Shown piece by piece: positions 42,745 to 51,692 of a stretch of 64,000 bases of DNA. The stretch lies in the NCBI RefSeq assembly GCF_003001815.1, contig NZ_PVMZ01000004.1, positions 248,001 to 312,000 on the forward strand, written 5' to 3'. Numbering within the stretch: the first letter of the stretch is position 1; each line of letters starts with the position of its first letter. The notes below the pieces were generated by a model. It had not been told where the DNA came from. It made no database searches and saw only the letters and a list, made by a program, of their open reading frames with translations. Made by a program: the position numbers and the translations under genes. The DNA is from Actinoplanes italicus (GTDB taxonomy: Bacteria; Actinomycetota; Actinomycetes; Mycobacteriales; Micromonosporaceae).

Positions 42745-44247
42745 ATGATCGATGTCCTCATCGCCGGGGCCGGCCCCAACGGCCTCATGCTCGCCTGCGA
42801 ACTCGCCCTCGCCGGCGTCCACCCCGTCGTCCTCGAACGCCACGCCACGCCCACCGGCGAACCGCGCGCCAACGGCCTCGTCGGCCAGGTCGTGCGCTTG
42901 CTCGACCGGCGCGGCCTCTACACCCGCCTCAGCGGCGACGACAACCCACCACACCCCCAACCGTCCTTCGCCTTCGGTGCGTTCCCGCTGGACCTGACCA
43001 TGCTCGACGACAACCCGCACTACGTCCTCGGCGTACCGCAAGCCCAGCTCGAAGCCGCACTCGCCGCCCGCGCCGCCGAACTGGGCGTCGACGTGCGACG
43101 CGGCCACGAGGTCGCCGAACTGCACCGACACCCCGACTTCGTCGAGATCAAGACCTCCGGCGGTACGACACTCGCGTGCCGTTTCCTCGTCGGCGCCGAC
43201 GGCGGCCACAGCACCGTACGCCGGCTCGCCGGCATCGGCTTCCCCGGCGTCACCAACGACCTGTCGGTCTCCCGTACCGCCACCGTCACCGTCCCCGCCA
43301 CCCACCTCGACCCCGACACCGGCGGCCTGCTCGCCCCCGGCCATGACGTCGTCGCGCCGTTCCGGCACACCCGCACCGCCCACGGCCTCATCGCCTGGGC
43401 GCCCTTCCCCGGCCGGCCCGCGATCCTGAGCACCACCGAATGGCCCGCCACACCGGCCACCGGCGACGACACGCCGATGAGCCTGGCCGAACTACGCGCC
43501 AGCGTCGCCCGTGTCCTCGGCACCGACATCCCCGTCACCGCGCCCGACGGCCCCGGCCTGCTACGCCGCCTGACCGGCGGCAACACCCGCATCGCCGCCC
43601 GCTACCGCGACGGCCGCGTCCTGCTGCTCGGCGACGCCGCCCACGTCCACCCCGCCATCGGCGGCCCCGGCCTCAACCTCGGCCTGCAGGACGCCGTCAA
43701 CCTCGGCTGGAAACTCGCCGCCACGGTCCAGGGCTGGGCACCGCCCGGCCTGCTCGACACCTACGAGACCGAACGCCGCCCGGTCGCCGAACGCGTCGTC
43801 ATGTCCACCAAGGCACAGTCCGCGCTCATCGGCCCCGGCGACGACATCACCGGCCTGCGGGAACTGTTCGCCGAACTGCTCGGCAAACCGGAGGTGACCG
43901 GCCACATCGCGGCCCTGATGTCCGGCGCCGACACCCGCTACCCGGCCGACCCCGCCGACCCGCTGGCCGGCCACTACGCCCCCGACCTGCTCGTGGACGC
44001 CGGCCACGGCCCGACACGACTGGCCGAACTCACCCGCACCGCCCGGCCACTGCTGCTGGACTCCACCGGCGCCTACACCGGCACCGCCGCACCCTGGCGC
44101 GACCGCGTCGACATCGTCACCGGCCCCATCCAGGGCACCACCGCGACCGCGCTGCTCGTCCGCCCCGACTGCTTCGTCGCCTGGTCCGCCGGCGACACCG
44201 GCACCCTGCGCGCCTCACTCACCCACCACTTCGGGTCCCCCCGCTGA
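42745..44247 (+). CDS. Class A FAD-dependent aromatic monooxygenase
   Basis: Flavin hydroxylase of 500 residues, acting on an aromatic or polyketide substrate with NAD(P)H and O2. The FAD dinucleotide motif is DVLIAGAGPNGLMLACELAL, the DG motif is FLVGADGGHSTVRRLAG and the GD motif is VLLLGDAAHVHPAIGGPGLN. RANGLVGQVVRLLDRRGLY and a C-terminal thioredoxin-like domain match enzymes of antibiotic tailoring or inactivation. ATG follows AAAGGA. The 3' end overlaps the convergent WYL gene by 33 bases. The substrate is unknown. Confidence 0.92.
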   Translation: MIDVLIAGAGPNGLMLACELALAGVHPVVLERHATPTGEPRANGLVGQVVRLLDRRGLYTRLSGDDNPPHPQPSFAFGAFPLDLTMLDDNPHYVLGVPQAQLEAALAARAAELGVDVRRGHEVAELHRHPDFVEIKTSGGTTLACRFLVGADGGHSTVRRLAGIGFPGVTNDLSVSRTATVTVPATHLDPDTGGLLAPGHDVVAPFRHTRTAHGLIAWAPFPGRPAILSTTEWPATPATGDDTPMSLAELRASVARVLGTDIPVTAPDGPGLLRRLTGGNTRIAARYRDGRVLLLGDAAHVHPAIGGPGLNLGLQDAVNLGWKLAATVQGWAPPGLLDTYETERRPVAERVVMSTKAQSALIGPGDDITGLRELFAELLGKPEVTGHIAALMSGADTRYPADPADPLAGHYAPDLLVDAGHGPTRLAELTRTARPLLLDSTGAYTGTAAPWRDRVDIVTGPIQGTTATALLVRPDCFVAWSAGDTGTLRASLTHHFGSPR

Positions 44248-45231
44248 GGCGTACCGCGCCGCCAGCGCCCGGACCGTCCCGGCCATCGCCTCCCGCAACG
44301 ACGCGGGCGCCAGCACCTCGATGTCGTCACCGAAACGCAGCAGTTCCTGGCAGGCATGCCGGACGTTCTCGATCGGGATCGTCGCCTCGACCCAGCCGTC
44401 GGCGCCCGCCGGACCGGCGCTCCCGTCCACGGCACGCACCACCGCCGGGTCCGCCAGATCCGGCAGCCGGCCGCGGCCCGCCGGTGAGATCCGGATCGTC
44501 GCCTCACCGGTGAACCGGCGCGCCTCGAACTCCGCCAGATACGCCGACCAGTGCGCCGCCAGGTCGAACCCGGCCGGACGCTCGAACGGCTCCCCCGTCA
44601 CCTCCACCTCACGCACCTGCGCCACCCGGTAGGTGGCCACCCGCCCGCTCCCGGCGGCGGCCACCAGATACCAGGACCCGGATTTGAGCACCAGGCCGTA
44701 CGGCCGGAGCCGCCGTTGAATCTCCTGAGGCGCCCGCCAGCGCACATAGCGCACCTCGATCACCCGCGACGACAGAATCGCGTCCATCAGCAGCGTCAGC
44801 AACGGCTGCGCCTCCGGCTCCCGGTACCAGGCCGGCGCGTCGAGATGAAACACCTCGGCGGTACGCGACGCCTGCTCCCGCAACCCTGCCGGCAGAGTCG
44901 CCAGCAGTTTCAGACGCGCCGCCGCGACCTCCTCGGCCAGCCCCAGATCGGCTGCCGGAGCCGGCAGACCGGCCAGCAACAACGCCCGCGCCTCACCGCC
45001 GGTCATCCCGGTCAGCCGCGTCTGATAGCCCTCGACCAGCTGATATCCGCCGTGCTGGCCCGCCTCGGCATACAGCGGCACGCCCGACTCCTGCAGCCGG
45101 GCCAGATCACGGTAGGCGGTCCGCACCGACACGCCCAGCTCCTCGGCCAGCTGCCGGGCGGACAGGCGGCCACGGGCCTGCAACAGCAGCAGCATCGACA
45201 ACAGACGACCGGCGGGCATGTCGTCGATCAT
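44215..45231 (-). CDS. YafY-type HTH/WYL transcriptional regulator
   Basis: A 338-residue regulator with N-terminal HTH (RLSARQLAEELGVSVRTAYRDLARLQ) and a WYL ligand-binding domain (RPYGLVLKSGSWYLVAAAGS, VATYRVAQVREVEVTG). The C-terminal WCX part ends ENVRHACQELLRFGDDIEVL. Start assigned to ATG of MIDDMPAGRL; a later ATG (MPAGRLLS) fits too. It is divergent from a DUF1579-like gene, its probable target; CTGACA repeats lie between them. Confidence 0.92.
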   Translation of the reverse strand: MIDDMPAGRLLSMLLLLQARGRLSARQLAEELGVSVRTAYRDLARLQESGVPLYAEAGQHGGYQLVEGYQTRLTGMTGGEARALLLAGLPAPAADLGLAEEVAAARLKLLATLPAGLREQASRTAEVFHLDAPAWYREPEAQPLLTLLMDAILSSRVIEVRYVRWRAPQEIQRRLRPYGLVLKSGSWYLVAAAGSGRVATYRVAQVREVEVTGEPFERPAGFDLAAHWSAYLAEFEARRFTGEATIRISPAGRGRLPDLADPAVVRAVDGSAGPAGADGWVEATIPIENVRHACQELLRFGDDIEVLAPASLREAMAGTVRALAARYASAGGPEVVGE

Positions 45232-45281
45232 GCCCGCCAACCCTGACAGGTCCTGACACAGCCCGGCCGTAGGTTCGCCGC

Positions 45282-45758
45282 ATGACAGCCGACTTCGACT
45301 TCATCCTCGGCCGCTGGACGGTCCACCACCGCAAGATCGTCAACGTGCTCGACCCCGCCTGTGACGACTGGATCGAGTTCGACGGCGACTGCGAGGCCCG
45401 GCCCGTCCTCGGTGGCGCCGGCAACATCGACACCGTGTCGGCGACCCTGCCCGACGGCCGCGCCTTCGACGGCATGAGCCTGCGCCTGTACGAGCCCGAC
45501 GCCGATCTCTGGCGCATCTGGTGGTCCTCGACCACCCGCCCCGGCAGGCTCGACCCGCCCGTGGAGGGCCGCTTCCGCAACGGCACCGGCGTTTTCGTCG
45601 GCCCCGACACCATCGGCGGACGGCCCGCGCTCGTGCGCTACCTCTGGTCCCGGATCACCCCGGCGTCGGCCCGCTGGGAACAGGACTTCTCCTTCGACGA
45701 CGGCACCACCTGGGACCGGCCCAACTGGATCATGACCTTCGAACGCCGCCCGGACTGA
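45282..45758 (+). CDS. DUF1579-like protein
   Basis: A 158-residue soluble protein whose opening FDFILGRWTVHHRKI and later WRIWWSSTTRPGRLDPPVEG and WEQDFSFDDGTTWDRPNWIM are characteristic of the DUF1579/SMc04008-like group, a lipocalin-like beta-barrel. The role is unknown. TAGGTT lies six bases before the ATG, so it is probably leaderless. Divergent from the WYL regulator. Confidence 0.85.
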   Translation: MTADFDFILGRWTVHHRKIVNVLDPACDDWIEFDGDCEARPVLGGAGNIDTVSATLPDGRAFDGMSLRLYEPDADLWRIWWSSTTRPGRLDPPVEGRFRNGTGVFVGPDTIGGRPALVRYLWSRITPASARWEQDFSFDDGTTWDRPNWIMTFERRPD

Positions 45759-45767
45759 CACGACAAT

Positions 45768-45798
45768 CGGTGGGTCCGGCATCGCACCGGACCCACCG
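45768..45798. terminator. Bidirectional terminator, 12-bp perfect stem
   Basis: CGGTGGGTCCGG, a seven-base loop, then CCGGACCCACCG, between two convergent genes with stops 10-18 bases away on each side. The position and symmetry suit termination from both directions. Confidence 0.75.
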
Positions 45799-45815
45799 CC
45801 CCCGTACCGATCAGG

Positions 45816-46214
45816 TCAGTAGGCGACCAGGCCCCTCGCGGTCCCCGGGCCCAGGCTCAGATGGAACCGCGTGTAGTCGCGCACGTCGGTGGCCGCCAGA
45901 CCCCACGTGCCGGCGGCGATGTCGCGCCGGGCGTTGCACTGCATCCCGCCACTGGACGGGTAGAAGCAGGTCGACACGGACAGGTCCACGTACGCGTAGA
46001 TGTTGATGTCGGCGCAGGACGTCGTCGTGACCGCCGTACCGTTCGGCGGCCAGTGGTAGTTGTCGTCGAGACGGTCGATCGGCTTGGCGGTACTACGACA
46101 GCCCGGCTGCCGCGTGGCAGGATCAGCCGACGCCGGCTGCGGCATCAGGGCGAGCATCGTGACCGAGGCGAGGCTCACGGCCGCCATCGGGCGGAGCAGA
46201 GATCGAATGCGCAT
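45816..46214 (-). CDS. Small secreted cysteine-containing protein
   Basis: A 132-residue exported protein: signal peptide MRIRSLLRPMAAVSLASVTM with cleavage after PASA. The mature chain has four cysteines (PGCRSTAK, TTTSCADINIYAYV, STCFYPSSGG, GMQCNARRD), probably two disulfides, and ends in DYTRFHLSLGPGTARGLVAY. ATG follows GGGAG. No family recognised. It lies next to and divergent from the STAND regulator gene. Confidence 0.8.
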   Translation of the reverse strand: MRIRSLLRPMAAVSLASVTMLALMPQPASADPATRQPGCRSTAKPIDRLDDNYHWPPNGTAVTTTSCADINIYAYVDLSVSTCFYPSSGGMQCNARRDIAAGTWGLAATDVRDYTRFHLSLGPGTARGLVAY

Positions 46215-46366
46215 GGCAGTTCTCCCGTTTCGCGTTACCGACTGTGCCAAGAAGTGTCAGACGTCGATATCCAAGGGCGACGAACTTCGGACGATTTCGT
46301 ACGCCGTGGACCGGCCCCGTTAATCTCGGCAACTGGGACATCGAAACCAGTTGATGGAGACCGGTG

Positions 46367-48958
46367 ATGCCATACGCGACGCCACCCGACCCGACCCGGG
46401 CCGGCACCCTCGACGAACTGCTCGAACGCCTGCGCTCCCTCAAAGCCTGGGCCGGCAACCCCTCGTACGAGACCATCAAAGACCGGGTCAACACCACCTG
46501 GACCGAAGCCGGCCGCCCACCCGGCGAACTCGTCTCCAAATCCACCGTCGCCTACTGCTTCCGCCCCGGCCGCCGCCGCGTCGACACCGACCTGCTGATC
46601 ACCGTCGTCCGCGCCCTGCACCCCGACCCCGGCTACCTCAACCAATGGCGCCAGACCCTGCGCGTCATCAACGGCGAGACCGAAGCCGAATCACAGGTAC
46701 GGGTCCAGGACCGCCTCCCCCGCGACCTCGCCGGATTCACCGGCCGCACCCACGAACTCGACCGCCTCCGCCACACCCTCGACCAGGCCACCCGCTCCGG
46801 ACGCACCGTCCTCATCTCCGCCATCGAAGGCATGGCCGGCGTCGGCAAGACCCAACTCGCCATCCACGCCGGACACCAGCTGCACCGCGAACACCCCTTC
46901 GACCGGATCCTGTTCGTCAACCTCCGCGGCTTCGACGCCGACCCCACCCGGCCACCCGCCGACCCGGCCGCCGTCCTCGACGGCTTCCTGCGCCTGCTCG
47001 GCATGCCCGGCCAGCAGATACCCCACGACCTCGACGCCCGCGCCACCGCCTACCGCCGGCACCTCAACGGCGCCCGCACCCTCGTCGTCCTCGACAACGC
47101 CGCCACCGAGAAACAGGTCCGCCCCCTGCTCCCCACCACACCCGGCTGCCTGACCCTCGTCACCAGCCGGCGCCGCCTCACCGGCCTGCACCGCGCCACC
47201 CACCTACCCGTCGACGTGTTCCACCCCGACGAGGCCCGCGACTTCCTCACCCACGCCACCGCCGGCACCCCCACCGGCACCGACCCCGGCGCCACGGCAC
47301 GCATCGCCCACCGCTGCGGCCACCTCCCCCTGGCCCTCAGCCTGATCGCCGGACACATCCGCGCCACACCCGGCTGGACCCTCACCGACCACGCCGACCG
47401 CCTCGACGAACGCCACCACCAACGCCGCCTCGACACCGGCGTCGAACTCGCCCTCCACCTCTCCTACCAGCACCTGCCCACCGACCAGCGCCGACTGCTA
47501 CGACTACTCGCCCTGCACCCCCGCCAGGAATTCGACGCCTACGCCGCCGCGGCCCTCACCGCCACCGACCTCACCACCACCCGCGACCACCTCACCCACC
47601 TGTGCCGCGACCACCTCCTCCAGCACACCACCGACGGCCGACACACCTTCCACGACCTCGTCCGCGCCTACGCCGCCGGCCGCGCCCACGACGAGGACCG
47701 CCCCACCGACCGCCACGCCGCCCTGACCCGCCTGTTCGACCACTACCTCGCCACCACCGTCCGCGCCACCAACCTCCTCGACCCCGCCGACGCCCGCCTG
47801 CGCCCCACCATCACACCGTCCGCCCTGCCCACACCCGACCTGCCCGACCTCGGCAGCGCCCGCCGATGGCTGGACACCGAACGCCCCGCCCTGGTCTCGG
47901 TCACCGCCCACACCGCCACCCACGGCTGGCCCACCCACACCACCGGACTCGCCCGCTCACTGTTCCGCTACCTCAACGGCGGCCACCTCAACGACGCCGT
48001 CACCGTCCACACCCACGCCTGCCGCGCCGCCCGCGACCTCGGCGACCCCGCCGGACACGCCCACGCCCTCACCGACCTCGGCATCGCCTACCTGCGACTC
48101 GCCCGCATCGAAGAGGCCGTCGACCGGTTCCGCACCGCCCTCGACCTGTTCCGGCAGGCCGCCGAACCGGCCGGCGAGGCACGCGTCCTCAACAGCCTCG
48201 CCTTCGTCGAAGAAGGCAGCGGCCGCTACCAGGCCGCCGAAGACCACTTCCGCCGCGCCCTCGACCTCTACCGGCACGCCGGCGACCGCGCCGGCGAAGC
48301 CAACGTCCTCAGCGGCCTCGGCATCGTCATGGAACGAACCGCCCGCCTCGACGAGGCCATCGACTGCAACCGCCAGGCCCTCACCATCTACCAGGCCGAC
48401 GGCGACACCTCCGGCGAGGCCATCGTCCTCAACACCCTCGGCGAGATCGAAGTACGCGCCGGCCGCCTCACCGACGCCGACGACCATCTCCGGCGCTCCC
48501 TGGCCCTGCACGCGCAGATCGGCAACCACGGCCGCGAGGCCGACGTCCTCGACGGACTCGGCCAGCTCCACGTCCGTCTCGGACAGCCACGCGAGGCCAC
48601 CACGTACTTCCAGCAGGCCCTGACCATCTACCGCGACTGCGGCGACCGCACCGGCCAGGCCTGGGCCCTCAACGGACTGGGCGAAGCCGACCACACCGCA
48701 GGACACCCCACCAGCGCACTCACCCACCACACCGACGCCCTCACCATCGCCGTCGAACTCGGCGCCTGCCGCCAGCAGGCCCGCGCACACACCGGCATCG
48801 GCCACGCCCACCGCGCCCTCGACGACCTCCGGCAGGCCCGGCACCACTACGAACACGCCGAGCGGCTCTACACGAAACTCGAACTGCCCGAGGCCGGCCA
48901 CCTCCGCGCCACCCTCGACACCCTCACCCCCGGCACCGGGCGTGCCGACGTCACCTGA
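46367..48958 (+). CDS. STAND NTPase regulator: HTH-like N-terminus, NB-ARC, TPR
   Basis: A signal-transducing ATPase of 863 residues. Residues 12-100 form a small HTH-like domain (TLDELLERLRSLKAWAG, SKSTVAYCFRPGRRRVDTDL). NB-ARC follows, with Walker A GMAGVGKTQLA at 155-165, Walker B TLVVLDNA near 236 and LVTSRRRLTGL. Residues 540-860 are seven or eight TPRs (RALDLYRHAGDRAGEANVLS type). Such proteins work as transcription regulators or as effector-recognition switches in actinomycetes. No partner enzyme is coupled to it. GTG two codons upstream is an alternative start. Codons end overwhelmingly in C. Confidence 0.88.
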   Translation: MPYATPPDPTRAGTLDELLERLRSLKAWAGNPSYETIKDRVNTTWTEAGRPPGELVSKSTVAYCFRPGRRRVDTDLLITVVRALHPDPGYLNQWRQTLRVINGETEAESQVRVQDRLPRDLAGFTGRTHELDRLRHTLDQATRSGRTVLISAIEGMAGVGKTQLAIHAGHQLHREHPFDRILFVNLRGFDADPTRPPADPAAVLDGFLRLLGMPGQQIPHDLDARATAYRRHLNGARTLVVLDNAATEKQVRPLLPTTPGCLTLVTSRRRLTGLHRATHLPVDVFHPDEARDFLTHATAGTPTGTDPGATARIAHRCGHLPLALSLIAGHIRATPGWTLTDHADRLDERHHQRRLDTGVELALHLSYQHLPTDQRRLLRLLALHPRQEFDAYAAAALTATDLTTTRDHLTHLCRDHLLQHTTDGRHTFHDLVRAYAAGRAHDEDRPTDRHAALTRLFDHYLATTVRATNLLDPADARLRPTITPSALPTPDLPDLGSARRWLDTERPALVSVTAHTATHGWPTHTTGLARSLFRYLNGGHLNDAVTVHTHACRAARDLGDPAGHAHALTDLGIAYLRLARIEEAVDRFRTALDLFRQAAEPAGEARVLNSLAFVEEGSGRYQAAEDHFRRALDLYRHAGDRAGEANVLSGLGIVMERTARLDEAIDCNRQALTIYQADGDTSGEAIVLNTLGEIEVRAGRLTDADDHLRRSLALHAQIGNHGREADVLDGLGQLHVRLGQPREATTYFQQALTIYRDCGDRTGQAWALNGLGEADHTAGHPTSALTHHTDALTIAVELGACRQQARAHTGIGHAHRALDDLRQARHHYEHAERLYTKLELPEAGHLRATLDTLTPGTGRADVT

Positions 48959-49083
48959 CCAGGTGCGCCATGCCCATAGGCTGATCGGCCTCCGGCCCCG
49001 GCCCGTCAGCCGGTGAACCCGGGGGTCGACCTTTCACGTTGTGGTCCGCTGCCGGAGATGCTTCCGAACCCCGGGGTGTGCTC

Positions 49084-49159
49084 GTCGGCGAAGCCGTCCT
49101 GATTGCTCTTTGGTGCGGCGTGCCGCACACCCTCTAAGGCATCCTAGGAAGATAGGTTG
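49084..49159. repeat. Dispersed intergenic element, copy B
   Basis: GTCGGCGAAGCCGTCCT (49084-49100), hairpin GTGCGGC-GT-GCCGCAC (49113-49128), CTCTAAGG, then CATCCTAGGAAGATAGGTTG (49140-49159). It lies between the convergent 3' ends of the STAND and SDR genes. The final 20 bases are identical to copy C at 58108-58127. Confidence 0.85.
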
Positions 49160-49184
49160 ACAGGTGGCAGCCAGCGGTCAGCGG

Positions 49185-49955
49185 TCAGCGGGACGACCAG
49201 CCGCCGTCGGAGGCGATCGTCTGACCGGTGACCCAGTCGGCCTCGTCGCTGAGCAGCCACGCCACCAGCTTCGCCGTGTCGGCGGGAGTTCCCCACCGGC
49301 CGCCCGGGTTCAGGCGCGCCACCGCTTCGCGGGCGGCCGCGTCGGCGTACCCGGTGTCGTTGGGTCCTGGATTGACGCAGTTGACGGTGATGCCGCGGCG
49401 GATCAGATGGACGGCCAGGGACCGGGTCAGCTCGTGCAGCGCCGCCTTGGACGCGATGTAGGGCAGCTCGGCCGGCATCGCGTCGTGGTACTGGCCGGAG
49501 GTGAACAGAACGATCCGTCCACCAGTTCTGGTGTCGTCGTGCCGGGCGGCGAACTCCTTGGCCAGCAGCAGCGTGGCCCGCGCGTTGACCGCCCAGGTCA
49601 GGTCCAGCTCGGCCGCGGTCAGTTCCTCCAGGCTGTAGGAGCTGCTGCGCGCGTGATTGGCCACGAGCCCGTCGACGTGCCCGAACGCGCCTACCGCCGC
49701 GTCGAGCAGCGCCGCCGGAGCGGCGGGGTCTGCGAGGTCGGCCGAGACGTGCTCGACCCGGCCGCCGGCGGCGCGAAGTTCGTCGGCCAGCGCCTGGGGG
49801 CCGTCCGGGTCGGCGCCCCACGGCTGTTCGGCGTCGGCCGGTGACCACGAATGCAGCAGGATCGAGGCCCCGCCGGCGACGAGGCGGCGGGCGATGGCAG
49901 CTCCGATCGCGATCCGGCGGCTGGCGCCGGTCACGATCACCACACGGTTCTTCAT
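49185..49955 (-). CDS. SDR-family oxidoreductase
   Basis: Classical short-chain dehydrogenase of 256 residues. The cofactor site is VVIVTGASRRIAIGAAIAR, somewhat unusual where TGxxxGIG is expected. LVANHARSSS replaces the NNAG motif, and the catalytic residues are in FTSGQYHDAMPAELPYIASKAALHEL (Ser, Tyr, Lys). ASDGGWSSR closes the fold. The substrate is unknown. It ends 26 bases from element copy B. Confidence 0.9.
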   Translation of the reverse strand: MKNRVVIVTGASRRIAIGAAIARRLVAGGASILLHSWSPADAEQPWGADPDGPQALADELRAAGGRVEHVSADLADPAAPAALLDAAVGAFGHVDGLVANHARSSSYSLEELTAAELDLTWAVNARATLLLAKEFAARHDDTRTGGRIVLFTSGQYHDAMPAELPYIASKAALHELTRSLAVHLIRRGITVNCVNPGPNDTGYADAAAREAVARLNPGGRWGTPADTAKLVAWLLSDEADWVTGQTIASDGGWSSR

Positions 49956-50099
49956 CGACCGCAATCATGGTCCGGAGGATCCGCTGGCGCATCCGGTTTG
50001 CGAAGCGCGGACATGATGCCGCAGTGAAGATCGTGACAGGGTGAACGCGAGCCCCGGCGACTTCAGCACCGCCGGTGTCGTTCTCGGCTCCGGCAGCTC

Positions 50100-50852
50100 C
50101 TACAGCTGCCCATGGCCTTCTGCGGTACGAGCCGTCGCGGCGGGCGCCGCGGGCAGGGTGAACCAGAAGCGGCTGCCTCCGCCGGGGCGGGGTCCGGCGC
50201 CGATGCGGCCGCCGTGGCGTTCGACGATCCGCCGGCAGATGTCGAGGCCGAGGCCGGTGCCCGGGTACCCGGTGCTGTTGGCGCAGCGGTGGAACGCGTC
50301 GAACATCTTCGGCCGGTCGTCGGCGGGGATGCCGATGCCACGGTCTGACACCTCGACGCGGACGGTGCCGTCGGCCCGGGTCCAGGCCCGGATGCCGATC
50401 TGCGGTGCGGTGCCGGCCGGGGTGTACTTGACGGCGTTGCCGACCAGGTTGTCGAGGACATGCCGGAGCAGCGTGACGTCGGCGAGCACGGTCGGCAGCG
50501 GCCCGGAGACGGTGACACCCGGGTGGTCGGTGACGATCTCGCCGACCAGATCGTCCAGCGGCACCGGCCGGAGTGCGAGCTCGCTGTCCGTCCGGGCGCA
50601 GTCCAGCAGCTCCTGGGTCAGCCGGTTGAGACGGCGCAGGTTGCGTTCGATGACGGCCAGGTCGCGGTCGAAGTCCTCGCCGAGTTCGCCGTAGTCCTCC
50701 CGGAGCATGGCGACGTGTGCGGTGATGCCGGCGAGCGGGTTCCTCAGGTCGTGCGAGGCCATCATCATCAGGGCGCGCAATTCCGATTCGCGGTCGTCGG
50801 CCTGCGCCGCGGTGGCGGCTGCGGTGGGGCATGACGTGAGCTTGGTACGCAT
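50100..50852 (-). CDS. Sensor-less HisKA histidine kinase
   Basis: A 250-residue cytoplasmic kinase core with no sensor or membrane domain. HisKA is LRALMMMASHDLRNPLAGITA (phospho-His). ATPase boxes are LDNLVGNAVKYTP, VEVSDRGIGIPADD and GTGLGLDICRRIVERHGG. ATG follows CAGGAG. It is the third gene of a probable operon with two small unknown proteins, which may supply the signal or the output; no response regulator is adjacent. Confidence 0.9.
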   Translation of the reverse strand: MRTKLTSCPTAAATAAQADDRESELRALMMMASHDLRNPLAGITAHVAMLREDYGELGEDFDRDLAVIERNLRRLNRLTQELLDCARTDSELALRPVPLDDLVGEIVTDHPGVTVSGPLPTVLADVTLLRHVLDNLVGNAVKYTPAGTAPQIGIRAWTRADGTVRVEVSDRGIGIPADDRPKMFDAFHRCANSTGYPGTGLGLDICRRIVERHGGRIGAGPRPGGGSRFWFTLPAAPAATARTAEGHGQL

Positions 50853-50884
50853 GACGGGCTCCTGTGAGGTTCGTGGCGGTGACC

Positions 50885-51127
50885 TCAGAAGACGCCGTGC
50901 CGGGGGTGTTCACCGCGTCGCGGTGAACACTTTCCGGCGGTGCCGCGCGGATGGCTCCCATGCGGGTCGGCGCTGGTGAACAGGCTGAACGCCGCATCCG
51001 CCGACACTGGACTGCCGCGCTGATGGAAATGGCACGGGGTGCCCCGGTAGTGCCGCACGGCGATGCCGGCGGGCAGCGGGAGCGGTCCGTGTCCGGGGCA
51101 GCTGACCATGATCGGCAGTTGCGCCAT
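50885..51127 (-). CDS. Small hypothetical protein
   Basis: An 80-residue frame (MAQLPIMVSCPGHGPLPLPA...) with strong third-position GC and GAGGGGG upstream of its ATG, so I judge it real. Histidines and two cysteines (VSCPGHGP, GTPCHFHQRG) could bind metal. It sits 15 bases after the preceding small gene and 32 bases before the kinase. No family recognised. Confidence 0.6.
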   Translation of the reverse strand: MAQLPIMVSCPGHGPLPLPAGIAVRHYRGTPCHFHQRGSPVSADAAFSLFTSADPHGSHPRGTAGKCSPRRGEHPRHGVF

Positions 51128-51142
51128 CAGCAGCAGGCCCCC

Positions 51143-51442
51143 TCAGTCACCGGAGATCCAAAGATATCCGCGCGCCCGGGTCGCCTCCTCGATGAGCGCT
51201 CCCAGCGCCTGCACGTCGGCCCGGAGCTCCGGTTTGCGGCTCGCGATCTCGTCCAGCTCCGCGGTCAGCTGCGGCAGCTGGATCAGGTTGATCATGGTGT
51301 CGCCGTAGGAATCGATCCTCGACACCAGGTGGTGCCGCTCCCGGTTACTCGCCGCCACCAGGCGTTGCAGCGCGGAGCCCGCGTCCGCGCCGGCATAGCG
51401 TCGCTCGTGCACCTGGTTCTCGACATACACCCCGAGCCCCAC
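51143..51442 (-). CDS. Small helical hypothetical protein
   Basis: A 99-residue, mostly helical protein (MGLGVYVENQVHERRYAGAD, LIQLPQLTAELDEIA, LGALIEEATRARGYLWISGD) with coiled-coil-like heptads. GTG start is decided by AAGGAGG seven bases upstream. First gene of a probable operon with another small protein and the sensor-less histidine kinase. Function unknown; a signal-sensing or adaptor role is only positional inference. Confidence 0.7.
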   Translation of the reverse strand: MGLGVYVENQVHERRYAGADAGSALQRLVAASNRERHHLVSRIDSYGDTMINLIQLPQLTAELDEIASRKPELRADVQALGALIEEATRARGYLWISGD

Positions 51443-51655
51443 TGCCGCGCCTCCTTCACGAGATGGCCGGCCAGGGCATTGCACACCCCGGCAGGCCGAG
51501 CCTGGCGTCGTCGACGCTCAGTCCTTGCAGGGAATCGGCACGTCGCTCGCACGCCGCCCCACCTGTCCTGAACCACCGTGCAACAACCCGGGATCTGTGC
51601 GCCACGGAGCCAGACAGCGAAAGAATCCGCGTGACGGACATCAAATCACGGCCCG

Positions 51656-51692
51656 CTGGTACTGTACCGACCGGCCGGTATAGTTTTGCCGC
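51656..51692 (+). promoter_or_regulatory. Operator/promoter of the MFS transporter
   Basis: Two adjacent inverted repeats, GGTAC-T-GTACC (51658-51668) and ACCGGCCGGT (51670-51679), directly precede and overlap the -10-like TATAGT (51679-51684). The ATG follows eight bases later, so transcript and reading frame probably start together. Likely bound by the TetR protein encoded after the transporter. Confidence 0.65.

Noticed and set aside
46351..48984. Plus-strand frame of 877 codons, longer than the STAND frame
   Set aside because: Almost entirely Arg, Pro and His; the NB-ARC and TPR motifs are in the other frame.
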